NCBI RefSeq assembly: GCF_035046485.1
Contig: NC_085138.1
Location: 340,578,263-340,642,262, forward strand
From: Aedes albopictus
Taxonomy: Eukaryota; Arthropoda; Insecta; Diptera; Culicidae
DNA length: 64,000 nucleotides
Reading direction: 5' to 3'
The notes under the pieces were generated by a model, which was given only the letters and a program-made list of their open reading frames with translations, was not told the DNA's origin and did no database searches. Shown here piece after piece: positions 55,050 to 64,000 of the stretch (the first letter of the stretch is position 1; every line of letters starts with the position of its first letter). The position numbers and the translations under genes are program-made.

Positions 55050-55827
55050 CACAACTTTCTACCATCTGTCATCTATATTTACATTCATATCTAAAGCAGT
55101 CATTCTCAAATCAAGAACTTTTCACTTCAGATCTTATAGCTTTGTGCAGTAGTGTAAATCGAAGTGATTTTCAGTTGATTTATCCGGTGTGTTTGTTTTG
55201 GTTCTCAAGTCAACACTGACAGCATTACGAATCTAAAGGAAAAAGCATTTGTGATCATGTTGCTTGGGAAGTTGAATAGTTAACGGCGGTGACATAGTAG
55301 AGAGTTGCGTGATGCGAAGCGCAGTGCGACGCGTTTGCGTTCGAACAGTTTTTGTAAGCGCCAGTGCAAAACGCATGGTGAGACGCGTTGACCAGTCAGA
55401 GTGAACGCGAATCACAGCGTCGGCAGCTGCGTCAAACCATTCCGTCGAGTGCTTTCACGCGCGTGCATGCACAAGTTGCTGTACGGGGAACTGATGGTTG
55501 CAAGGACCGTCTCATGATTCTGTGCGCCTGGTGTGTGGTGTGTGCTGTTGGAGTGAATTCGTCATGACGGGGTTGAGTCAGGTGTGAGTTTGGTCGTGAT
55601 TTGAGAGTTCTCATTATGCTGATGGTTGTGATTATAGTGCAGGGCATCGGTAGTTTTGCTTCGGATACGCGTCACAAGGCGCGTCACTGTGTCATGCTTC
55701 GCGTTGATCGACGCGTGTATGAAAGCTGATCGACAAACGCGTTGCGCATCGCTTCACGCGCCGCCTTACTATGTCATCGGCCTAAGGGATTTTTCCCTTG
55801 ATCCGAGCGTGCAGAATTTTTACCGTG
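55050..55827. mobile_element. TA-type MITE inserted in the satellite
   Basis: TA at 55048-55049 and 55828-55829 flanks it, and the satellite unit GCTTTGC/TAGATTTTTGCG is continuous without it. The right end CAGAATTTTTACCGTG and the 55060-55280 region match the MITE at 7016-7581. The left end has lost the usual CACGGTAAAAATTCT sequence. It contains another element. Confidence 0.8.
55284..55782. mobile_element. 499-bp MITE with TAA duplication (PIF/Harbinger-like)
   Basis: TAA at 55281-55283 and 55783-55785 flanks CGGCGGTGACATAGTA... and ...TACTATGTCATCGGCC. Deleting it restores AGTTAAGGGATTTTTCC as found at 7531. A 3-bp TAA target duplication is typical of PIF/Harbinger elements. The inside is rich in GCGTTGCG/ACGCGT motifs. 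Confidence 0.8.
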
Positions 55828-55829
55828 TA

Positions 55830-55997
55830 GATTTTTGCGATTTTCTTTCCCCTTCTCTCTGCGGGGCTCCGACGACGGGACGCCAAGCAGTCAGTAGTGT
55901 GCGGTAGTTCGGCAGCAGCAAAGTTTCGCGCGCTCGCTTTGATACATTTTTGCGTTTTTTTCTCTTCTCTCTGCGGGGCTCCGACGACGGGACGAGT
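55830..55997. repeat. 115-bp satellite, resumed and partial units
   Basis: After the MITE one complete unit (to about 55944) and a shortened one (ATTTTTGCG...GACGACGGGACG) follow, then the satellite ends. Confidence 0.85.
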
Positions 55998-56413
55998 GTG
56001 CGCGCGCCGTGGTTCGAGTCGGTTCCGAATTTTTCGCTTCCCTTCGGCGCTAGTTTCCAATACACTTTTAGTTGATAATAGATATTTTCTTTCATTTTTT
56101 GCATTTACACAAAAGAGTGAAAAATGTTACTTCGGGTTCGCCGGTCGAGAAAAAATCCGGGCGCCGACAAGTGAGTCGCGTTCAGTGTATTTCTGTGTGG
56201 AATAGACTAAAGGTTTCTGCTCCCTAGTGGAGTGGAGACGCGCGATAGAATTTTCTTTTTGGCTAGTTCTTACGTCGAAAAGTGGTCGGTTGTTAACGGC
56301 GGTTTGTGTATATTGATCCATTGTCAAATCATATCACCAACCATAGGTGACTCCCGGACTGACAATGTACCTTACCCTACTAACAAAAATTCCTTCCTGA
56401 GACAAACGTGGAG

Positions 56414-56623
56414 ATGCAGCGATTCGCGGTCTTTTTAACAACGTTTGTCTTACTAACATTCCCTTCCATCCTCGATGACCGTAAGGACGTGGCCGGCGCC
56501 GTTATTGACCTTATTAAAGTTGAGAGCTCTCGACCTGTGTACATTGAGAATAGTAAGCTAGTCCCAAGCCCTATTCATTGGTTCCTTGTGCAATTTCGAT
56601 TGCTCTGGTCAATCACGGAGTAG
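56414..56623 (+). CDS. short ORF with signal-like N-terminus, unidentified
   Basis: ATG at 56414 opens a 69-codon frame. MQRFAVFLTTFVLLTFPSIL is a typical cleavable signal or membrane-anchor start, then DDRKDVAGAVIDLIKVE. It stops at TAG 56621-56623. An overlapping frame (56578-56799) continues with Cys and a His-Ala repeat coded by a GCTCAT microsatellite, so a frameshift or intron may join them. The start vaguely recalls insect ionotropic receptor N-termini, but this is weak. First exon, pseudogene or chance ORF are all possible. Confidence 0.3.
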   Translation: MQRFAVFLTTFVLLTFPSILDDRKDVAGAVIDLIKVESSRPVYIENSKLVPSPIHWFLVQFRLLWSITE

Positions 56624-56647
56624 CAACTACGAATTGTGCGGTCATCT

Positions 56648-56672
56648 ATGCTCATGCTCATGCTCATGCTCA
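56648..56672. repeat. (GCTCAT)n microsatellite
   Basis: Four copies of ATGCTC/GCTCAT in tandem, read as Ala-His repeats in one frame. Confidence 0.9.
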
Positions 56673-56699
56673 TATGCTTAGCCGGGGCGTTATGCCCCT

Positions 56700-58240
56700 C
56701 TTTCCCCTACTCTGCTGCATTGACAAAGACGATAATGGCCATTTGTTTTGCCCGGGAAATGACACAACACAACTCGCCGATGGCCTTCTACTCTATTGAC
56801 GTCCCGGGCACGATCGGAGTGCCGGAGATTTTTCCTGGTTTCGTGTGTCCATCATTTCCTCATCCGACTGAACAGAGTAACGGGGGAGCTGGGTAAAAGG
56901 GACCATTATGCTCCAGAATATTCTTGTTAATTCGCTCCTTAGGATATTTCAAACAGATGTGTGAAACAGAAAGCCTGAGCTTGAGCTTGATTGAACATGC
57001 GTAGTTACTACTACAGTATCGCCAGATCAGCTACATCGACATAAGGATTCAACCAGATAACTGCTTGGAGCTAACAGAAATCTTTAGTTTGTAAGTGTTG
57101 ATTATCTTCCGCTACATTGCTACATCAGATCGCTGATGAGGAAGTGGTGCTGTAATCTCTTGTAAACGGTAGAATTTATATACCACTCATCTGTAGAGCA
57201 TTTTAACCACTGCGTCCATTATTTAGGAATATTGTGGTATATACCACTGCGTCTGCGCAACCTCATGCGGCTGTTGTAGTGTTTGGGAAATTGTTGATTG
57301 GCAGAGGTTCACGTCGGTGAGTGGATTGCCGTATGGTAGGAGTAAAAATACTTTGAAAAATATGTGACAAAGCCTACGGGTTGCCGATTTTTAGGCGTAA
57401 TATGAATCTTATGGTGTTAGGATGGATCATTTTACCCCATTCCGATCACCCCCCCCCCCCCCCCCCCCCTTCGCAGGATATGTCCAACAGGAACACAAAA
57501 ACGCTGTTCCATGTTGTGTCATGGCTGTTGAGTGGCTGGCTGAAATGAAATGGCAAACGGCACGGTCATTACCGATCAGGCTGCCGCCGAACAGCGCGGG
57601 AGAGTGAGTGAGGCCACGCAAACAACAATTTCATTTCTGTCGGCAGGCCGGCCATCCAGCAACCAGTCAACCAACGCTGTGATGAAAAATGGCTTCTGAT
57701 GATGACAGTGATGATTTTTTTTTTGTTGGACCCAGTCCTGCATGCTGTTCCGGAACCAACTTGATTGCGTTAATAATGTGTGTGTATGGGGGGAGAGTGC
57801 CGAAAAGATTTATGTTGTGGATTATTCAAGGAAGGATGATGGGTTCTTGGGGTTGCGGACATCATAGCCATTTACGGGGATTGTGTTTGCCAATGAAGTG
57901 TTGTTTGTCAGGATAAATGCTTTGAATTGGGAAATATATAACGGAAGTTATTGGACAGTTTATCAATCGATCAAAGTGATTTATTCTGAGGAGGCCTGAC
58001 CTTTTCGATATTTTGTAAAAGTTGCTTCCAGCAACCGTGAAGTAATATTCTTGGAAACGAAATAGAGTATAAGACGTAAGTACTCTTCTTGATATCAACA
58101 ATGTAACATATCACTGAAAAACATCATAAGCTTTGGTCATGGATGAGCTTCAAATGAAATAATACTATTCTTCTTCTTTATTTCTCAAGAACTATTCTTG
58201 TGGTCTCACTACTATTAACTACTTACTTTGAGTCCTAGGC
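56700..58240. other. no recognised gene; contains a C-run
   Basis: Mostly non-coding. A run of about 21 C lies at 57449-57469 after CATTTTACCCCATTCCG. ORFs around it are short and unconvincing. No TIRs were identified. Confidence 0.35.
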
Positions 58241-58244
58241 AACC

Positions 58245-58994
58245 GCGGTGGTGCAGAGGGCCGAATTGAAAGATCTCCATCCTGGGCGATTGCCAGCCAT
58301 CGCCGTCATGAGCTTCTGCTGCGATGTCCTTCTGGGTTCCAGTCTAACACTTGCTTGTAGATTTAGTTTTCGCTCCTGCGTAGGGTGTGGCTGACCCACC
58401 TCCACTTTCGATCCCGAATTTCTGTCGCTATCGGCTTTTGATGATATCTACGATGGAGCTCCACGTTGGAGATCCAATTGTGAGGCCACCATGCACGAAT
58501 TATATACCGCAGGCATCTATTGACGATGACCTGCAGTCGTTGAGTGTTCTCCACTGATACACACCAGGTTTCACTGGTGTATAGCAGCACAAATTTCACG
58601 TTCGAGTTAAAAATTCGGATTTTGGTGCGATCGGTTAGCTGGAAGGATTGACCGTGTTTACATCCAACGACTTGATCTTGTTGACGTTGATGGTAAGACC
58701 TGCCGCTGAGGAGCGATTGTCAAGATCATGGAGCTTGCTCGGCATATCAGAGCGCCGTTGAGCTAGGAGAGCAACGTCATAAACCAGTTCGAAGTAATTT
58801 AGGTGATCCATGGTAATGGGCTGCCACAGCAATCCACGATTTGGTTCACTGTCAATCGCACCAACCAAGATCTCGTCGATTACGATGAGGAACAGTAGCG
58901 GTGATAGTATACATCCTTGCTTTACTTCAGCAACGACCCGGATGGGATCGGACAAAACACCGTTGTGCAGTACTCTGCACGAAAATGCCCTCAT
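58245..58994 (-). pseudogene. decayed non-LTR reverse transcriptase (RTE-like), 3' part
   Basis: The minus-strand frame 58635-58994 holds VKQGCILSPLLFLIVIDEIL and AGLTINVNKIKSLDVNT. The usual A/YADD catalytic box is changed to VYDV, removing the second Asp pair. A second frame (58363-58599) has LLYTSETWCVS and KWRWVSHTLRR, the C-terminal region. The remainder to 58245 is shifted. It belongs to a different subfamily from the 1535-4937 element. Non-functional. Confidence 0.75.
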
Positions 58995-58999
58995 TGAAG

Positions 59000-59490
59000 T
59001 ACAGTAATGAGGCCGATGATTATAAAAGTTGTTACCGTTAAATCAGTTCGTATTCTTTTATTTTCGGTTTCCGTAACGGTTTTTTGGTTTCGGAAACAGT
59101 CGATTGTTGGCCTAAGGTCTCCTATCCACCGTGGCGGGTCTGTCACCTTAGGTATAGCTTCCGGTGGAGGAGCATTTCATACTCAACCGCTGGATGCCAG
59201 AACAGACGCTGTTTGAGCCGCACTTCCTTGGTGAACAGACGCTCGGGTCGTACCTCCTCAATCTAGCTGAAGTCAGAAGGACAACAGTGCACACAACTCT
59301 TAGCTGGCGGTCTTTGTCATCGCTTGACTCGTGGAAGCGTGAGGTAGGAGCTTGCGAGGACCAGAGCTATGTTGGACGCTCTCTTTTTCGACTCACTGTT
59401 TTGCATCCCTATTAAACACTACTGAAATCTACGTTATCATTTTGAAATGCATCTAAAGCCCCCTTGAAGCGTCCCTGAAAAGCAATTGTT
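59000..59490. other. unidentified, possibly repeat-derived sequence
   Basis: GC-richer than the surroundings (59095-59400), with short plus-strand ORFs that lack motifs. It may belong to the BEL/Pao remnant that follows, for example as LTR, but no ends were found. Confidence 0.3.
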
Positions 59491-59499
59491 TGTTCTGTT

Positions 59500-60170
59500 G
59501 GTGCGTGGTGGCAACACTTTGTAATTATTCGTTCCCGTTGGTCTCTGGTTCATTTGGATAATCTAAATTTTTTTGTCGTTGGACGTGAAAGGTGCCCTTC
59601 GATGTCCGTAGCTTGGCTACTCGTACAAATCCACCGGCTCCTGGGAAAACAACTTCGGACAAGGTGCTAACGAGTTGGATGCTGGAATGCATCTACGACC
59701 ACAAATAGTCAACCAGGATTGATGTCATTATTGGACCGCATCTGGTACTATCGCGTTGGAGTCAAATGAAGACACATATATATGCCTTCGTAGGTGATGC
59801 TCGCTTATGAATGGCTTTCAAATAGACGGGTCCAGCGTAGTCTACCCCTGTTTCGGCGAAGGGTCTACTCGGGGTGACTCGGGCAGCTGGAAGTTTGCGA
59901 TCTGCTGACGAACCTTAACGGGATTCGCTCGGGTACACTGAACACAGTTGCGAATGACGCTGCATACCAGTCACCTTCCATGGCCTGGCCAATATTCTTC
60001 ACGCATTGCGGCCAAAGTTAGTCGGTTGCCACCGTGGAAATAAGTTGCTATGAGCTTAGCAAGGGGATGGAATCTGGGAATCAAGACTGGGTGTTGGAAT
60101 TCATATGACCGTTCTGCCAATCTAAGCCGCTCCCTATCCTCAACACCTTTTTGGTCTAGGAAAGGATTCA
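59500..60170 (-). pseudogene. BEL/Pao integrase remnant
   Basis: The minus strand gives YEFQHPVLIPRFHPLAKLI and LAAMREEYWP, the zinc-binding N-terminal region of a BEL/Pao integrase. NCVQCTRANPVKV (CxxC part) and DPSPKQG-like sequence follow in other frames. Near 59500-59740 the C-terminal end of pol is recognisable (INPGTLVVVVDAF-like, VFPG). Most of the catalytic core is deleted between about 59760 and 59830. Several frameshifts. No LTRs are visible. Confidence 0.65.
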
Positions 60171-60224
60171 AAAGCCGAGGGAAAGATTGCCATTTTATAC
60201 CGGGAGACATTTTTTTGACAAGTA

Positions 60225-60372
60225 TTTGGAGCGGTCAGAACTTAGACATATTTTCTACACTCGACGACGATTCAATTGCTTATTTTATTATAGAACCCTT
60301 GAAGAAGATTCAATCAATATACAATCGAAACGTCAGTCGTCGAAAATATGCTTTAGTTTTGACCGCTCTAAA
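60225..60372. mobile_element. 148-bp foldback MITE
   Basis: TTTGGAGCGGTCAGAACTTAGACATATTTTC is inverted at GAAAATATGCTTTAGTTTTGACCGCTCTAAA with a CGACGACG / CGTCAGTCGTCG inner part. It lies at the 5' edge of the BEL remnant. TSD not identified. Confidence 0.55.
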
Positions 60373-61585
60373 GACTGAAAACCGAAAAAAGTTTCCCGGA
60401 AGAAACTCCCAGCATCGAAATCATTCAAGTAGATTGCCTTTTTAGTGGGCGTTTTTGCTCAAGGTCTCTCACCTCCCCGAGCAGAGGAAAGTATCAAAAT
60501 AATAACAACGGAATCACAAAACCTGTTTTTATATCTCGGTTTGTTATTATTAACTTATTAAGTCATCACCGTTCCATAACATGTTCTGTTGGGCAGTCTT
60601 AGTTTGTTATGATCGTGCTCTTGGAATATTTTCTTTAAATTACATTTCAATAACATGTTTTGTTGTAGCACAAGTTCAATTATTATTGTGTCATTGAGAC
60701 TGTACAAACATTTGATCATTAACCTTCCAGGACGCACGCCATCAAGCAACCGAAACTGCACCCAAATATACTATATTAAAAATATAAGTCACTTCGTGTT
60801 TTCACATACAACGACATGGAGACATCGTTTACGAATGATTACAGCACCACCTGTTGTCAGAAAAAGTCAATAATTGTATTTTGATCAATTTTAGTTTACC
60901 GTGCAAGGTGACATTTCTCGAAAAAAGATGTTAGGGGTGTCGAAGTTTTTTATTCCCAAATAATCGATCAATAAATAATCGATTTACAATACACACAAAC
61001 AAAATAACAACATAACTTCGAAATTGAAATTTTTCACCCTCAAAATTAACTTATATTTTGCCCTGGTGGTTGCTATTTTCCTTTGACAGTGGCTTTTAAT
61101 GTCATCTTTCTTAATGTCCACGCTGACATACATACATCGGATTGGATAGCTTACAAAAAATCCGGAAGATCACCAACCAAGTGCATGTCAAATTTCTTGT
61201 GGTAGAGTGCAAGACATTGCATCCAAGGGTGCACAAGCCCATAATTTCAACACTTAATAATTTCAACGTTTGAGCGGTGCCGTGTTTAAGAAAAATGAGC
61301 TCCGTGACCGGACCTGAGAAAGGAACCCGTCAAATTTAATCTCGTTTATTTCGTTGTTCTTCCGAAGTGAACTGTGAGTTTATTCGAATACTGATTGTTT
61401 TATTCCGGACTAATCGGTTTCCTTTGTTGCTGTATGTGTGAACATTGTGCTGTCAAAGATTGAACATTTACACGATCGTCGCGAAATCCTTGCAAAGCTC
61501 AATATTTTTAAATATACAGTCATGGCCTACTCGGTAAACCTCAGTTAGTAAAAATATTCTAGCGAATTTGCCTACTGCAGAGTGA
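60373..61585. other. no recognised feature
   Basis: AT-rich non-coding sequence. No long ORF, tRNA-like sequence or clear TIR. Confidence 0.35.
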
Positions 61586-62015
61586 TAGTCCTCCAGAAAT
61601 TTAGTCAGGTATGCCTTCAGATGTTCCTTCTGAATTGCTTCTGATTTTCCAGTGGAAGTTCCTTATCAGTTTCCTCCAGGGGGAATTACATTTCCTTTGC
61701 TGACCGGAAAAATCCGCATTTATTCATTGAATGACCAGGAGTTGTTTCTGGGATGTATCCAAGAGTTTCTTCAAAAATTCATCCTTCTGGGAATTTCAAT
61801 CCGGATTTCTACCAGTATTCCCCCAAAAGTTCCTTCTGGAATTTACTCCGTCCTTTAAGGATTTCCGCAAGAGTCTTCTGGGATTTTTCATGGAATTTCT
61901 TTTGAATTTCCGGAGAAATTCCGAAGTGACTCTGTAAATCTCCAACGCGATTTTATATGGACAATTTAATTTATATTTTTCGAGGGGTCTTTCCAGGATT
62001 CCTTCAGTTCCCTTT
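61586..62015. repeat. relic of the GGAATTCCT degenerate repeat
   Basis: TTCCTTCTGGAATT, CTTCAGATGTTCC, TTCCTCCAGGGGGAA and similar motifs recur in the same style as 33120-35065. More lies at 62740-63010 after inserted elements. Confidence 0.5.
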
Positions 62016-62023
62016 TTAAAGTA

Positions 62024-62312
62024 CAGTAGACGTTCGCTCGGTGCAAACGGTTTAACTGCAATGCTTTTTAACTGCAAGTCCGCTAAGTACAACAATTTTG
62101 CAGTTATCGCACCGCTATCTGTCAAAAATGAAACGTCTACAGAGTTGCGATGTTTTTCAGATGCACTACAGCTGCATTGCGATGTTTTTGAGTGTATGCT
62201 GGCTGCGTCCAATAGCAATTGACAACTGTTTGACGGCTGTCAGTCGTTGCAGTTAGCGAATTACATTCGGTAACTGAAACGTAAACATGTTGCACTTATC
62301 GAACATCTGCTG
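62024..62312. mobile_element. 289-bp TA-type MITE
   Basis: TA at 62022-62023 and 62313-62314 flanks CAGTAGACGTTCGCTCGGTG... and ...CACTTATCGAACATCTGCTG, which are inverted with a few mismatches. TTAACTGCA motifs repeat inside. TA targets suggest the Tc1/mariner/pogo group. Confidence 0.7.
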
Positions 62313-62528
62313 TATCAGAAATCTTCCACAAATTATTTTTGTGATTCCTTCCGAGATTTCTATAAATTTGAAATGTCTTCAGAAGTGCTTCAGAGGCGTG
62401 GATTCCAAGAAGGAATAAGTTAATACTAGATTTGAAGTAATGAGCTGTTTTTTTTTTGTATGGTGAGATGCTAAACTCTCCATTTCTGCATTAAAACGGT
62501 GCAAACTCATGAGTATTACGATTCCTAG

Positions 62529-62641
62529 CCTAATTTGATGCTGCTTGAGCAAAACTTTGGGGAACTACGTAGTTGAAGTTGCAATAAATGAGAATACAAC
62601 AACAGAGTTATCCAAAGTTTTGCTCAACAGCATCAAATCAG
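62529..62641. repeat. 113-bp foldback
   Basis: CCTAATTTGATGCTGCTTGAGCAAAACTTTGG is inverted at CCAAAGTTTTGCTCAACAGCATCAAATCAG around about 50 bp. Confidence 0.7.
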
Positions 62642-62739
62642 ACAAGCAGTCATAAAACCCTTGGTTTTTGTTACCATTATTGCAGTTACCATAATCTAGT
62701 ACTTCACTGATTGCGTTTTATTCATGGAGATATGTAATC

Positions 62740-63010
62740 CCAGAAGGAAATTTAAAAAAAACCGAACGAACATCTGAAGGAATTTTAACAAAACTGCTGA
62801 ATAAATTTCACTAAAAAAATGTTGTAGGATGGAGGAGGAACGCTGGAACGCTTTCCCTAAGTAATCCCGAAAGGAGTTCCTAAAATAATTCCAGAATAAT
62901 TTCTAGAAGGAATCCCTCAAGAACTTCTGGAGGAATCTTGGAGAGAAAAAAAATCCAGGGTGCAATTCTTAAAGGGATCCCATAAGGAACTTCTTGTGTA
63001 ATTTCCGGAA
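62740..63010. repeat. second relic of the GGAATTCCT degenerate repeat
   Basis: AATTCCAGAATAATTTCTAGAAGGAATCC and CTTCTGGAGGAATC resemble the first half of the 33-35 kb array. Confidence 0.45.
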
Positions 63011-64000
63011 TAAATACCGTTCATAACTCGCTAACGGAAAGATCGAATTGGGTCGTCTGTGTTTTAGTTCGTTAGGAACGTTTATCGGCTCAAATTTACT
63101 TCGCTTCTGCAACTTCGCATGTCGTGCGAGTCGCGACTTCGATTTGGTGCTGCAACGATAATATGCGCCAGAAATTGTTCAAGAAGAGAGAGTTAAATTT
63201 GTTCTTATTTGAGTAGTTGAAAAAAAAATCGATTAATGTTAAATCGACTATTTCAGAAGTAATGGGCATCCCCATCATGCAATGACAGTTCGACAGAATA
63301 AACGTCATTCGGTTAGCGCATGCATTTAGTGTGTAGTAGTGTACCTCTTCTGACGCTTGGTGGCGACACATTCACTTAAAAGGTGTCGCCAAGAAATCGT
63401 AAGAGTGACCTATATTGTTAATATAGTATATTTGCTGCACCGCGCTCGCGCTATATACGAAAAGTGAGTTTTTTTTGGTAGTGTTGTACTTTTTACAACA
63501 GCGCGCGCGCTGAAGGGTTAATATTACAACATAACTAGCTTTGCAATCAAAACTACACCATTCGAGATTTTCGTTGTTCACATCATTCCGTGAGGAACTG
63601 TAAGAGAAAATATTATTTTGTCATCAGTTCCTCTTCTTTCTGACATTACGTTTTAACTGTGACAGAGCCAACTTATCAGCCTTTTGTTTTATAAGCACTT
63701 TGAAAAGTATACCTGTTTTTTTGTCCCAATTTCAGTTAAGTATGAATATGAATATAGAGAGTGTAATAGAGTGTTAGCAAATTTAATGAAACATTTTGGA
63801 TCAACTGGTGAAATTCAAGTATGAACAACACTTTTTCGACAAAAATGTAAAAAACTAAGTCATCAAGAAGAAGAACTCTATTGATTATTATTTTTAGACA
63901 TTTTATTTTTATTGATTTCACTGCATCGATCCCACTTAGATTCACTTGGATAAATGTGTCTATCAATGAGGTAATAATGTAAATTAATCTTATAAACAAT
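63011..64000. other. no recognised feature
   Basis: Non-coding, with a GC-rich GCGCGCGCGC patch near 63500 and AT-rich sequence to the window end. No credible coding frame. Confidence 0.35.

Overview
This window looks like repeat-dense, gene-poor insect nuclear DNA, most likely from a culicine (Aedes-type) mosquito. That is an inference from the mix of an RTE-clade non-LTR element, Ty1/copia, Ty3/gypsy-like and BEL/Pao remnants, tRNA-derived SINEs and many TA- and TTAA-flanked MITEs in an AT-rich background. No complete host gene can be recognised. The only strong long reading frame is the reverse transcriptase of a retrotransposon (1905-4907).

Layout. 1-1521: a MITE and a degenerate repeat. 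1535-4937: a complete RTE-type element with a 13-bp target-site duplication (TSD). 5.4-8.2 kb: a degenerate array, small MITEs and possible minus-strand exons. 9.2-32.46 kb: one nested insertion system. An antisense RTE copy is split by a TA-MITE, which is split by a Ty1/copia element (LTRs 10460-10686 and 30925-31147, TSD ATTAT). The copia protease is split by a 14.8-kb block (15113-29921, TSD ATGTC). That block holds a non-coding LTR element with PBS and polypurine tract, inverted arrays of a 38-bp hairpin motif, and rearranged LTR pieces. The 5' end of the same RTE carries a 793-bp foldback element.

32979-36957: a 4-kb element with 17-bp TIRs and an 8-bp TSD whose body is only degenerate satellite, plus a 412-bp MITE. 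37-46 kb: a probable single host exon (37564-37679), MITEs, a mariner-like element, a 145-bp degenerate array, SINEs and several large palindromes, one carrying two inverted tRNA-like sequences. 47-56 kb: two arrays of a 115-bp satellite enclose repeated TATA-plus-hairpin units; one unit is interrupted by a 3.8-kb foldback element (8-bp TSD) containing a 1581-bp tandem duplication. 56-64 kb: a short secreted-type ORF, decayed reverse transcriptase and BEL/Pao integrase on the minus strand, and small MITEs.

The most informative points are the insertion boundaries: exact TSDs and resumed reading frames let the order of insertion be read from the sequence. The most novel candidates are the units with a histone-like 3' stem-loop, the satellite-cargo element and the hairpin-motif arrays. 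Database comparison was not possible, so family names rest on motifs and TSD lengths.
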